Below the pieces are notes generated by a model. It was not told where the DNA came from, searched no databases, and saw only the letters and a program-made list of their open reading frames with translations. The translations under genes and the position numbers were made by a program. This document shows, in pieces, positions 16,654 to 24,538 of a stretch of DNA of 64,000 nucleotides; positions within the stretch are counted from its first letter, which is position 1, and every line of letters starts with the position of its first letter. This DNA is from Acidobacteriaceae bacterium (GTDB lineage: Bacteria > Acidobacteriota > Terriglobia > Terriglobales > Acidobacteriaceae): the NCBI GenBank assembly GCA_028283625.1, contig JAPWKG010000007.1, positions 62,001-126,000 of the forward strand. Reading direction: 5' to 3'.

Positions 16654-19600
16654 ATGAAGAAGAGATTCCTCGGATTTGCGCTCAGTCTTGCTGTAGCTGC
16701 TCCTACGGCGTTGGTGTTGACCGCGCCTATGGCTATGGCTCAGACGAACAGTGGCGATATTGTTGGAACCGTGAAAGACGCCAGCGGCGCGCTTATTCCT
16801 AACGCCTCCGTGACTGTCGTCAGCGAAACAACGAATATTCATTTTGCGGCGAAAACGAATTCGGCTGGTGAGTACCGCATTCCCAACCTTTTGCCTGCGT
16901 CCTACGACGTTCGAATTGAAGCTCCTGGCTTCCTTGCTTATGTTCAGCGTGGTGTTCTCGTTCAGGTCGGCAAATCTTCTTCGGCATTTGCAGTGCTGAC
17001 AGTTGGTGCGAATTCGACGGTTGAAGTCGATGTGGACGCTCCGTCGGTGCTCGATACGACTTCGCAGAACCTCACCACGACCTTTGGTCAGCAAGAACTC
17101 GGCATTCTGCCGACGGCTACCTCTGGCTACGGCGCTTTGAACGCTTCTCTGCTAGCGCCAAACGTTGCTTCTCCTGGTGGTATTGGCATCGGTACGGGAC
17201 CTTCGGTAGGCGGCCAGCGTCCGCGCAATAACAACTACACCATTGAAGGTATCGACGATAACTCTAAGAGTGTTACTGGTCCTATTCTGCTAGTTCCGAA
17301 TGATGCAACCGGTGACTTTACTCTGGTTGCAAATCAGTTCTCGCCTGAGTTTGGTCATTCTTCAGGTGGTCAGTTCAACACAAATATTCTGTCGGGTTCG
17401 AACCATTTTCATGGTCGTCTCTACGAGTACTTTGATAACCGCGACCTAAATGCACTGTCAGGTGTTGCAGGGGGCAAGTCGGATAACTCGCGATACGACT
17501 ACAACCGTTACGGTGGTCAGCTCGGCGGTCCGATCTTCCGAAACAAGTTGTTCTTCTTTACCAACTTTGAGCGTTCGACGCTGGGACAAGCTCAGAACTA
17601 TTTTCTCTGCACGCCGACCGCCGCTGGTCGAACGACTTTGCAGGGATTGAACTACGGAATGCGCGCAGAGAATCTGAATACATACCTTGGATTGACGCCT
17701 GCAGCGAATGTTAATGGTGGGGCGCAGATCGATGCCAGCGAGGATCTTGCTTGCTTCGACCAGGACTCCGGCGGTCAGTCGATTACTGTTACTGACTCAA
17801 ATGGTATTGGCAAAGCTGTGCAGATCCCGATGGGCATGGCACACATGACTCCTTCCAACTTTGCGAATACGGACCAGACCACGACCAGTGTGGACTACAC
17901 CCCGAATAGCACTGATAGCTTCCGTTTCCGCTATATGTACTTCACGGAAGGAGCTGTCGATACAACTGCTTCGATCCCCGTATTTCAGGGAGATATTCCT
18001 CTGCGCGAGCATTTGGCATCGTTCGGTTGGTTCCATAACTTTACGCCTAACCTGATCAACGAAGTTCGCATTGGTTTCAATCGTGAGTACCAAGACTTTC
18101 CGGTATCAGGTCCGGGCTTCCCCGGCCTTGACTCTTTCCCCAACTTGATCTTCTATGACGCGGATATCGACATCGGACCAGACGATAACGCTCCGCAGTC
18201 CAACATTCAAAACTTTTACCAGCTCGTCGACAATCTTAGCTATACAAAGGGACACCATACTCTGAAGTTTGGCTTCGACGGCCGCAAGTACATCGCCCCG
18301 CAGAATTTTGTTCAGCGGCAGCGTGGTGATTATGAATGGTATCAGGCTGATGATTATCTCCATGACAACGCTCCGACGTATTTCGGAGAGCGCTCTGCTG
18401 GAGCTTCGAATTATGCCGGTGATCAGACAGCCTTTTACGGCTACTTCAATGACACGTGGCGTGCTACTAGCAAGCTGACCCTTAACTATGGTCTTCGCTA
18501 CGAGTTCACATCGGTACCTTCTGGACAGCGTCAGCAATCAGAAAACGCTCTTGCTAGCGTTGCTGGTGTGATTAGCTTTGGCGCCCCTCAGCCTCAGTAC
18601 ACAAACTTTGCTCCTCGTATAGGTCTTGCTTACGCTCCAGATGACAAAACCTCAATCCGCGCCGGTTTCGGCATGGCTTATGATGTTTTGTTCGACAATC
18701 TCGGTCTTCTGAGCTTGCCGCCCCAGTTTTCGCAGACTCACGACGTAGGAAGCGGGGCTATTTGCTCAAATAATACGGTCTGCCCGGATTACGGCTCCCC
18801 TAATTTTCTTGCAAATGGTGGCTTGCCTTCAGCTTTGACTCCTCTTACGGACGCAACTACAGCTCGTGAAGAGACAGCGGCGTATATTCCAAACCAGACT
18901 TTGCCCTACTCGGAAAACTGGAACCTGACCATTGAGCGTGTATTTTTGAAAAACTATACCGCTACTATTCAGTACCTTGGAACTCGTGGTGTCCATCTGC
19001 CGCTTCAGGATCAGCTCAATGTACAGGCACGTGCAAACGCAGGAAACGCACTGACTACGTATACGGGACTTGCACTTCAAACAGATGACGACTCCGGAGA
19101 ACAATATGCTATTGCCGCTTCGAGTCGTAATCTTGCTGCGATCTACGCCAATTCGAACATCATTTCTGCCTACGCAAACAATAACTTCAACAGTAAAATC
19201 ACTTCGTATCAACCCTATGGCGGTTCGAATTACAACGGCCTCGGTTTGAATTTGACCCGTCGCTTCATTAACGGGCTGCAGTTGAATTTCTCGTATACCT
19301 ATAGCCGCGCAATGGATGATTCCACTGCTGAAGTTGCTGCATCTGATCTCACACAGCGGCGTCCTCAGGATTCGCAGAACATTCATGCGGAGTACAGCCG
19401 CTCGGCGCTCGATCGTCCGCAGCGTCTAACGCTCGAGGCTGTCTGGCTGGAGCCATTCTTCAAGCACAGCAATTGGGCGCTTCGGAATACTCTGGGCAAT
19501 TGGGAAATCTCTCCTATCTACACCTACGAGTCGCCTGAATATGTAACACCCACTTCAAACATCAACTCAAACGGTAACGGGGATGCCGGTTCGATCTCGC

Positions 19601-20103
19601 GTACCTATTACAACGCCAACGGTGTAAAGGGAACAGGTAGCAAGGTAGTACCTGTATTCAGCTCCACACCTTCCAGCTCCTGCGTTGCAAGTATGAACGC
19701 GTTTGCGACGACCGCTGCTGTCCGTGCAAGCTGCTATGGTTCGGTTGTTGGTTGGCAGGCAGTCAATCCAAACGCTCAATATATTGTCTCGGGTCTAGGT
19801 ACTTTGCCCACGGCGCAACGTAACACCATGCCTGGTCGTCCGATTAATAACTGGACCATGTCTGCGGGTAAGAGGATTTCGTTTACTGACCGTTATTCCT
19901 TCGAATTCCAGGCTCAGGCATTCAATCTCTTCAACCACGCCCAATATGTTCCGGGTGACGTTGATGGTATCGGTGCGACATCGACATACGGTGCGGCTTC
20001 ATCAACCTACCTCAATCCTGGTAATACAGCCTTCAATAATCCAGAGAAGGTATGGACAAACCATGCACGAAACCTGCAGCTCACGGCGAAGTTTAACTTC
20101 TAA
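16654..20103 (+). CDS. Oar-like TonB-dependent outer-membrane receptor with carboxypeptidase-regulatory-like domain
   Basis: 1149 residues. A signal peptide (MKKRF then a hydrophobic core, cut after AMA/Q about residue 29) is followed by a carboxypeptidase-regulatory-like/Cna-B-like domain (about 34-115, 'GDIVGTVKDASGALIPNASVTVV', 'GEYRIPNLLPASYDVRIEAPGF'). A plug-like region then contains 'VGGQRPRNNNYTIEGIDDN' and 'SGSNHFHGRLYEYFDN'. The rest is a long beta-barrel with aromatic girdle motifs ending in 'NLQLTAKFNF', with the C-terminal phenylalanine required by the Bam machinery. Such proteins are expanded in Acidobacteriota and thought to import or bind large glycans or peptides; the substrate is unknown. 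Codon use is more AT-rich than in neighbouring housekeeping genes. Driven by a sigma-54 promoter. Confidence 0.88.
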   Translation: MKKRFLGFALSLAVAAPTALVLTAPMAMAQTNSGDIVGTVKDASGALIPNASVTVVSETTNIHFAAKTNSAGEYRIPNLLPASYDVRIEAPGFLAYVQRGVLVQVGKSSSAFAVLTVGANSTVEVDVDAPSVLDTTSQNLTTTFGQQELGILPTATSGYGALNASLLAPNVASPGGIGIGTGPSVGGQRPRNNNYTIEGIDDNSKSVTGPILLVPNDATGDFTLVANQFSPEFGHSSGGQFNTNILSGSNHFHGRLYEYFDNRDLNALSGVAGGKSDNSRYDYNRYGGQLGGPIFRNKLFFFTNFERSTLGQAQNYFLCTPTAAGRTTLQGLNYGMRAENLNTYLGLTPAANVNGGAQIDASEDLACFDQDSGGQSITVTDSNGIGKAVQIPMGMAHMTPSNFANTDQTTTSVDYTPNSTDSFRFRYMYFTEGAVDTTASIPVFQGDIPLREHLASFGWFHNFTPNLINEVRIGFNREYQDFPVSGPGFPGLDSFPNLIFYDADIDIGPDDNAPQSNIQNFYQLVDNLSYTKGHHTLKFGFDGRKYIAPQNFVQRQRGDYEWYQADDYLHDNAPTYFGERSAGASNYAGDQTAFYGYFNDTWRATSKLTLNYGLRYEFTSVPSGQRQQSENALASVAGVISFGAPQPQYTNFAPRIGLAYAPDDKTSIRAGFGMAYDVLFDNLGLLSLPPQFSQTHDVGSGAICSNNTVCPDYGSPNFLANGGLPSALTPLTDATTAREETAAYIPNQTLPYSENWNLTIERVFLKNYTATIQYLGTRGVHLPLQDQLNVQARANAGNALTTYTGLALQTDDDSGEQYAIAASSRNLAAIYANSNIISAYANNNFNSKITSYQPYGGSNYNGLGLNLTRRFINGLQLNFSYTYSRAMDDSTAEVAASDLTQRRPQDSQNIHAEYSRSALDRPQRLTLEAVWLEPFFKHSNWALRNTLGNWEISPIYTYESPEYVTPTSNINSNGNGDAGSISRTYYNANGVKGTGSKVVPVFSSTPSSSCVASMNAFATTAAVRASCYGSVVGWQAVNPNAQYIVSGLGTLPTAQRNTMPGRPINNWTMSAGKRISFTDRYSFEFQAQAFNLFNHAQYVPGDVDGIGATSTYGAASSTYLNPGNTAFNNPEKVWTNHARNLQLTAKFNF

Positions 20104-20117
20104 CCCTCGGCATGCGG

Positions 20118-20162
20118 AAACAGCAATAGGAGGCGCTAACTTAGCGCCTCCTATTGCTGTTT
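20118..20162. terminator. Terminator after the Oar-like receptor
   Basis: A 19-bp perfect stem (20118-20136 with 20144-20162, containing CAGCAATAGGAGGCGC) with a 7-base TAACTTA loop and a short T-run. It lies between convergent genes. Confidence 0.8.
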
Positions 20163-20216
20163 ATAGTTATGTCCGCTGGGAACCGTGATTTCTTAAAAAT
20201 GAATTCTCTAAATACC

Positions 20217-20663
20217 CTAGGCTTTGTGGTACGGATGATTCATTTGAATGCAGAGAGCCCGGTATATTTGTTCAGCTGCGATTGCAGCAGCTAGCTCATG
20301 AGGCAAAGTGATTCGTCCAAAAGAAAGCTGATGGGAGGGTTGGATGCTCGTTGAGCTCATCCATCCCTCAGCTGGGCCTATGGCTAAAACAAACTCTGAA
20401 CAGGCTCGTATAGCTTGATCGCTGATAAGCTCCGAGAGCTCTTCGGAGGAATACAGTTTCCCCCGACTATCTGCTTTCAAAAGAAAGAAACCTGGTTTCG
20501 TTGCTCGTTTGCTGACGTAAGAAAGAAACGCCTCTTCTGAGGCAAACTCTACCAGTTGTGTGCGGAAAAGCTTGCTAGCTCGCTCCATGTATTGCTGGAC
20601 CAGAGCGCGTGCGGGTTCTCCCTTAACCCCTTTGCGCCAGATAACCGCGAGTGTAATCGTCAC
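20217..20663 (-). CDS. rlmH: 23S rRNA pseudouridine-1915 N3-methyltransferase
   Basis: 148 residues from a GTG start preceded by GGAG. SPOUT methyltransferase features are visible: 'EFVLAIGPAEGW' (the usual 'FvIGGaxGh' knot loop, here degenerate), 'LSFGRITLPHELAAAIAAEQIYRALCIQMNHPYHKA' at the C-terminus, where the 'YRA...PYHK' end is diagnostic. It methylates pseudouridine 1915 in helix 69 of 23S rRNA. The third gene of a conserved nadD-rsfS-rlmH order. The knot loop GPAEGW instead of GGADG is unusual. Confidence 0.85.
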   Translation of the reverse strand: MTITLAVIWRKGVKGEPARALVQQYMERASKLFRTQLVEFASEEAFLSYVSKRATKPGFFLLKADSRGKLYSSEELSELISDQAIRACSEFVLAIGPAEGWMSSTSIQPSHQLSFGRITLPHELAAAIAAEQIYRALCIQMNHPYHKA

Positions 20664-20727
20664 CGGGCTATCTCCAGCTCCAGGAATTGGTGCGACGGAG
20701 TAATACGTGGCACAAAATGAAAACCAA

Positions 20728-21312
20728 TTACTTCTTCTTGGCCGTCTTTTTCGCTGCTTTTTTAGGAGCAGTCTTCGTAGCCGCTTTTTTCGTGGCTACT
20801 TTCTTGGGAGCCGTTGTTTTCTTGGCAGCAGACTTCTTGCCTGCAGCAGGAGCTGCGGCCTTCTTGCTTGCTACCTTCGTAGTAATTTTTTTCGCGGTTT
20901 TCTTCACGGCTTTGCTGCGCGTAGATGAAATCTGCTTCTTGAACTCAGCATTCAGCTCATCGAGGCTTATGCTTGTAGCTGACTTTCTCAGCCTTTCGAG
21001 CCCGTAGAACTCTCTCTTCTCAGGTGAAAAGATGTGCACGATGAAGTCCACGTAGTCGAGCAGAATCCATTCTGCCTGCTGTCTTCCTTCAACAGAGTTG
21101 GCATAGTTGCCAAACTGCTTTTTGAGGCGCAACTCAATCTCATCAGAAATGGCCACATTCTGACGGTCATTCGTGCCGTTGCAGATAAGGAAGTAATCCG
21201 TAAGCCCACTCTCAGAGGGGTCGAGTTTGAGGATGCGAATGTCTTCCGCTTTTTTGTCCTCGCAGGCGGCAGCAGCCGCAGCAAGCATCTGATTGATTTC
21301 TTTGGTCGCCAT
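20728..21312 (-). CDS. rsfS: Ribosomal silencing factor RsfS with histone H1-like tail
   Basis: 194 residues; usual RsfS length is about 105-130. The first ~125 residues are a standard RsfS/DUF143 domain: 'AAAAACEDKKAEDIRILKLDP', 'LTDYFLICNGTNDRQNVAISDEIE' and 'EGRQQAEWILLDYVDFIVHIFSPEKREFYGLERL'. It blocks subunit joining by binding L14. The last ~65 residues are almost only Lys, Ala, Thr and Pro with repeated KKA/KKT, like bacterial H1-type or HU-tail sequences, which suggests extra nucleic-acid binding (inference). ATG preceded by AGGAG. Confidence 0.9.
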   Translation of the reverse strand: MATKEINQMLAAAAAACEDKKAEDIRILKLDPSESGLTDYFLICNGTNDRQNVAISDEIELRLKKQFGNYANSVEGRQQAEWILLDYVDFIVHIFSPEKREFYGLERLRKSATSISLDELNAEFKKQISSTRSKAVKKTAKKITTKVASKKAAAPAAGKKSAAKKTTAPKKVATKKAATKTAPKKAAKKTAKKK

Positions 21313-21340
21313 ATATCTCCTGCGTCTTCACCATCGTAGC

Positions 21341-21973
21341 TTAGATGCTGTGCTCGTTGCGCTGATAAAGTCCATGGTCGCGGATGTAGCCCAGCACTTC
21401 AGGAAGTACCCAGTCTTCACAACTCTCACCTGCTGAGAGACGAGCTCGCAACTCTGTGGCGCTGACGTCTTCGTGCACCGTGTTCAGGATGTGGATGCGT
21501 GCGCGTAAATGCCTGGCGTGCTCGGTATCCGCAATTTTTTCAATGGGGTCGAGCATGGAGGCATCCGGGCGACTGGCTACGATAATTTCAGCAAGTCGCA
21601 GGATACGCAGCGGCTCTTTCCAGCGCGGTAGATCGGAAAAAGAGTCTGCCCCCAGAAGCAGAAAAAGCCTACTGGCTGGGGGAAGGCATTCTTTCAATCG
21701 GGAAAGAGTATCCACCGTGTAGTTCGGCAAAGCGTGTGGTTGAGGGTGATCAAGATCGCTCGGTTCCATGCGTGGGTCATGTTTTGCCAACAAGGACACC
21801 ATGGCCAGACGATCTGCAAAGCTTGCTGTCGCCAATCCCGTTTTGAGAGGCTGTATCGCCACTGGCGCGAGAAGGACGCAATCCAGCCTCAGTGCATCGG
21901 CTGCGGCCAGAGCCACGGCCAGATGTCCACGATGAGGCGGGTCAAACGTACCTCCGAAAAAACCAACGCGCAT
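21341..21973 (-). CDS. nadD: Nicotinate-nucleotide adenylyltransferase
   Basis: 210 residues from the ATG that gives 'MRVGFFGGTFDPPHRGHLAVALAAADAL', the canonical N-terminus with the GTFDPxHxGH nucleotidyltransferase motif. An in-frame ATG 9 codons upstream (22000) has a slightly better ribosome-binding context and is possible. 'SADELRARLSAGE'-like 'SATELRARLSAGESCEDWVLPEVLGYIRDHGLY' near the end supplies the ISST-R-R equivalent. It converts nicotinate mononucleotide plus ATP to deamido-NAD. It is 28 bases upstream of rsfS. Confidence 0.92.
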   Translation of the reverse strand: MRVGFFGGTFDPPHRGHLAVALAAADALRLDCVLLAPVAIQPLKTGLATASFADRLAMVSLLAKHDPRMEPSDLDHPQPHALPNYTVDTLSRLKECLPPASRLFLLLGADSFSDLPRWKEPLRILRLAEIIVASRPDASMLDPIEKIADTEHARHLRARIHILNTVHEDVSATELRARLSAGESCEDWVLPEVLGYIRDHGLYQRNEHSI

Positions 21974-22026
21974 GGCCACTAGATTACCGCGAGCCTTCAT
22001 CTTTCGACTGCATTCGCTAGAGGGGA

Positions 22027-22212
22027 TCAACTGCGATCGCGTTTTCTTGCGACTCCAACGCGGAGCAAGCTCATAAGCGCGAAAGCTATTCCCAGCAAAA
22101 CTACGATGCTGAGAATCCCGATAGCCAGAGACGAGAATAGCGTGGCTAAAGCTCCTGCAAACGCACGCAAGATGGCCAGAATTACGCCGAAAAGTATGCG
22201 TACCAGTGTCAA
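22027..22212 (-). CDS. Small two-segment membrane protein (hypothetical)
   Basis: 61 residues from a TTG start with GGGGGAAG a few bases upstream. The sequence is almost wholly hydrophobic in two stretches (ILFGVILAILRAF and LAIGILSIVVLLGIAFALMSLL) and ends in a basic VARKRDRS tail, so an inner-membrane hairpin with a cytoplasmic tail is likely. It lies between the FecR-like gene and nadD on the same strand. I do not recognise a family; coding status rests on the composition and ribosome-binding context. Confidence 0.5.
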   Translation of the reverse strand: MTLVRILFGVILAILRAFAGALATLFSSLAIGILSIVVLLGIAFALMSLLRVGVARKRDRS

Positions 22213-22283
22213 TGAGCTTCCCCCAGCAAAGTATGAGACGTAAAAGCCGCATCTCTTTGCGACAGCATACTGTTCCTCCGCAC

Positions 22284-22320
22284 AAGAAAATGCGCGAGCG
22301 ACAAAATCGCTCGCGCATTT
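22284..22320 (-). terminator. Terminator after the FecR-like gene
   Basis: A perfect 14-bp stem (22288-22301 with 22307-22320, AAATGCGCGAGCGA) with a 5-base loop. On the minus strand it runs into TTTTCTTG. Confidence 0.8.
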
Positions 22321-22339
22321 GATTTAGCCGAGGTGCGAT

Positions 22340-23410
22340 TTAGCGGTGTCCGCCACCGCCACCACCGCCATGGAAGCCGCCGCCTCCACCAAATCCACCA
22401 CCGTGGAATCCGCCGCCGCCGAAGCCCCCACCATGGAATCCACCTCCAGTGGCAAAGCCGCTGCGAACGTTTCCGCCCATGCCGCCTCCACGCGGGCCGC
22501 CTCCGTGCCCGCCGGGATAACCGCCGTGATAGCCGCCGCCGTAATAGTGGCCGTGGTACCAGCCATTCCAGCCGCCACCGTAGACCCCACCAAAGCCCCA
22601 GGCCGGGTATCCCCAACCCCAACCGTAGTAGGGATAATCCCAACCCCAGCCACCGTAGTAGGGATAGCCGCCAAAGCCCCAGCCTACTGCGTAGGGGGCA
22701 TCGTAGTAGCCGTCTCCACCGCCGGAGCAGCCGTCGCAACCGTTATCGGTGTAGGCCTGGGTGGTCGTCTGTTGTTGTTGCTGGTTCGACTGGCCCGGTG
22801 CAGCCCACGGAAGCAGGTCAACATGGGCCTCTGCTTCGGTATAGGTCTTCGGCTTCGGATTCCCGTCGAGCACAACACCCTGATGTTCCTTGATGTTCTT
22901 TCCCTTCGCATCAGCAGGGGCGTTCGGTTCGAAGACCTGTGCTTCACCCTGCAGTACGACGAGGGTATTGGTGTCGGCGTTGACGGTATAGAAGCCGTCC
23001 CGAACGAAGTCGATCTGCCCACCGGGAAGGTCCAGCAGGAGCAACGCTCCATCCTCAGGATGATCAACCAGTACGTTTGCCTTGCCATGATCAAGCCGCA
23101 GTTGCAGATGACCGTTGGCCGTATCCACCGTGGTGATTTTTGCGTCGGTGAGGATGCGCACACCCGTCGCGGGGTTCAGGATGCGCGTGCTGGGAAGATG
23201 ATGGGGGCGCGATGCCGTCGCAGTCGAAGCTGCGGTGCTCGATGCTGCGGCGTCCGCAGCGGTGCTCGCAGGAGCAGCAGGAGTAACGCGCTCGATGGGC
23301 GCAGCCTGCGTGGATTGGGTCGCAGCGCTTGCGGCAGGTGTTGCCTGGGCGAAGGCTGCGGAGCCTGAGAGCGCAGCGGACGCGATGATGAGCTTCAAAG
23401 TGGGAGACAT
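22340..23410 (-). CDS. Secreted FecR-like protein with Gly/Tyr/Trp-rich C-terminus
   Basis: 356 residues from the ATG at 23410, preceded by GAGG; a GTG at 23425 is an alternative. A signal peptide (PTLKLIIASAALSGSAAFA/Q) is followed by an Ala/Thr/Ser-rich linker. A FecR-like beta domain (about 90-190) follows, with 'GVRILTDAKITTVDTANGHLQLRLDHGKANVLVDH' and 'FYTVNADTNTLVVLQGEAQVF'. From about 225 on, the protein becomes low complexity: Gly-Gly-Tyr/Trp/Pro-Tyr repeats, then GGGFHGG repeats rich in His. The aromatic-glycine tail suggests surface exposure, self-association or metal binding (inference). It is not next to a sigma/TonB gene, so a classical FecR signalling role is unlikely. Confidence 0.72.
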   Translation of the reverse strand: MSPTLKLIIASAALSGSAAFAQATPAASAATQSTQAAPIERVTPAAPASTAADAAASSTAASTATASRPHHLPSTRILNPATGVRILTDAKITTVDTANGHLQLRLDHGKANVLVDHPEDGALLLLDLPGGQIDFVRDGFYTVNADTNTLVVLQGEAQVFEPNAPADAKGKNIKEHQGVVLDGNPKPKTYTEAEAHVDLLPWAAPGQSNQQQQQTTTQAYTDNGCDGCSGGGDGYYDAPYAVGWGFGGYPYYGGWGWDYPYYGWGWGYPAWGFGGVYGGGWNGWYHGHYYGGGYHGGYPGGHGGGPRGGGMGGNVRSGFATGGGFHGGGFGGGGFHGGGFGGGGGFHGGGGGGGHR

Positions 23411-23588
23411 TTCAACAAACCTCACACTCTATTAGATGGCATTTGTCATGAAATGTTGCGTTGCGCCGGGTTTAGCTTGAGATGCTCAAGAGGAAAGTGC
23501 TCTAAATAAAGCAGATAAATCCTGCGCGGTGTTCATGGGCAAAGCAAGATTTTTCTAGAGCGAACGTAGCCACCGCCCGAGTAGGCGA

Positions 23589-23804
23589 TCAGAGGAGTTT
23601 GTCTACGTGGGTTCCGTGGACGCGGATCAGGTCATGCAGCTTGTCTCCCGAGACGCCGAACTCGTGGGACCAGTAGGCGATATCGGAAGCCAGCTTCGGG
23701 TTGATCTCTTTCAGATCGTGCGGCCCCGCGTGGTGCTCTTCGTGCACCGCGTGCGGCTGGTGAGACTTCGACTTCTGCTCGTGCTCGTGATTGTCCTGGG
23801 ACAT
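23589..23804 (-). CDS. DUF3606-like small protein
   Basis: 71 residues. A His/Glu-rich N-terminal half (NHEHEQKSKSHQPHAVHEEHHAG) precedes the DUF3606 core 'IAYWSHEFGVSGDKLHDLIRVHGTHVDKLL'. Such proteins are small, cytoplasmic and of unknown function. The start is supported by GAGG 7 bases upstream. The histidine density might bind metal (inference). 178 bases without a gene separate it from the FecR-like gene. Confidence 0.7.
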   Translation of the reverse strand: MSQDNHEHEQKSKSHQPHAVHEEHHAGPHDLKEINPKLASDIAYWSHEFGVSGDKLHDLIRVHGTHVDKLL

Positions 23805-24056
23805 CGGTCACCTCTGAAGAGTTAGATGCAACTACGAATTTGTCGCGCCTGAAGCCGCCACTACATGAATCTGCTAGCACACGGTTCCCGTTAGTAGACG
23901 AACGCAAAATCGCACTCGGATATCGATATTCGAACACTTTAGTTGATCAGGTACTTGGGAGAACAAAGAATTGCCGCTAACGCACATTGAGCTTCCAACC
24001 CGTGGACTAGTCATCAATATTTGATTTATATATTTGATTTTAAAGGAGATACCTCC

Positions 24057-24266
24057 ATGGATACCATTGGGATTCAATGCTGGAGTTTCATTCACCGCAA
24101 TGAAATTGTTCCTGATCGCTTCGCTAAAGTGGTTAGCGAATCACAGCGAGTACATTTTCTTGCAAAAAACGTATACGGGATGTCACGGGAAGGCTTCTGC
24201 GCATCGATAATACTAATTGACAGCGAATCCTGTGATGGATACGCTGCATGCAAAGTGTGCAATTAG
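24057..24266 (+). CDS. Small cysteine-containing protein of unknown function
   Basis: 69 residues. The start at 24057 is fixed by a strong AAGGAG 8 bases upstream. Cysteines occur at 8, 48, 59, 65 and 68, the last three clustered near the end (SCDGYAACKVCN). No signal peptide or membrane segment is obvious. I do not recognise a family. It lies in an AT-rich patch, 63 bases before another small ORF and 270 bases before a probable cysteine peptidase on the same strand. A peptide substrate or partner of that peptidase is possible but unproven. Confidence 0.55.
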   Translation: MDTIGIQCWSFIHRNEIVPDRFAKVVSESQRVHFLAKNVYGMSREGFCASIILIDSESCDGYAACKVCN

Positions 24267-24329
24267 TAGTGCACGCTTGCCAGCGCTATTTACGGCGCAT
24301 AACGTTGAGTACTATTGCGGGGTTTGACT

Positions 24330-24503
24330 ATGACAGCGACAGTTCCGGTGAATGCGAAATCAGCACAAGTAGAACGGATGAACGTTGTTGATCAGGATCG
24401 AATCTTCCGCGAAAGGTTCGAGCGTATCCGCACTGAAGTGCGTCAGCTTGCGCAGAGTCGTGAGATCGACCGGGAACTGCTAGAAACACGTATCTCGGTA
24501 TAG
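24330..24503 (+). CDS. Small helical protein of unknown function
   Basis: 57 residues, with GGGG upstream of the ATG. The sequence from residue 14 on (QVERMNVVDQDRIFRERFERIRTEV and on) is strongly charged and amphipathic and would form one or two long helices. No family was recognised. The stop is just before the -35 element of the peptidase promoter, so the two genes are probably transcribed separately or the promoter is internal. Coding status is moderately supported by composition only. Confidence 0.4.
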   Translation: MTATVPVNAKSAQVERMNVVDQDRIFRERFERIRTEVRQLAQSREIDRELLETRISV

Positions 24504-24531
24504 TTGAGTCGTTCCTATGCTCCTCTATAAT
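24504..24531 (+). promoter_or_regulatory. Sigma-70-type promoter, probably giving a leaderless mRNA
   Basis: TTGAGT (24504-24509), a 16-base spacer and a perfect TATAAT (24526-24531). The ATG at 24539 lies 7 bases after the -10, exactly where transcription should start, and no Shine-Dalgarno sequence is present. The upstream in-frame ATG at 24530 overlaps the -10 itself. Confidence 0.6.
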
Positions 24532-24538
24532 GGGTCGC

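Noticed and set aside
22346-23368. 340-residue plus-strand Ala/Val-rich open frame opposite the FecR-like gene
   Set aside because: It arises from the GGN and GCN repeats of the minus-strand gene; signal peptide, ribosome-binding site and terminator all support the minus strand.
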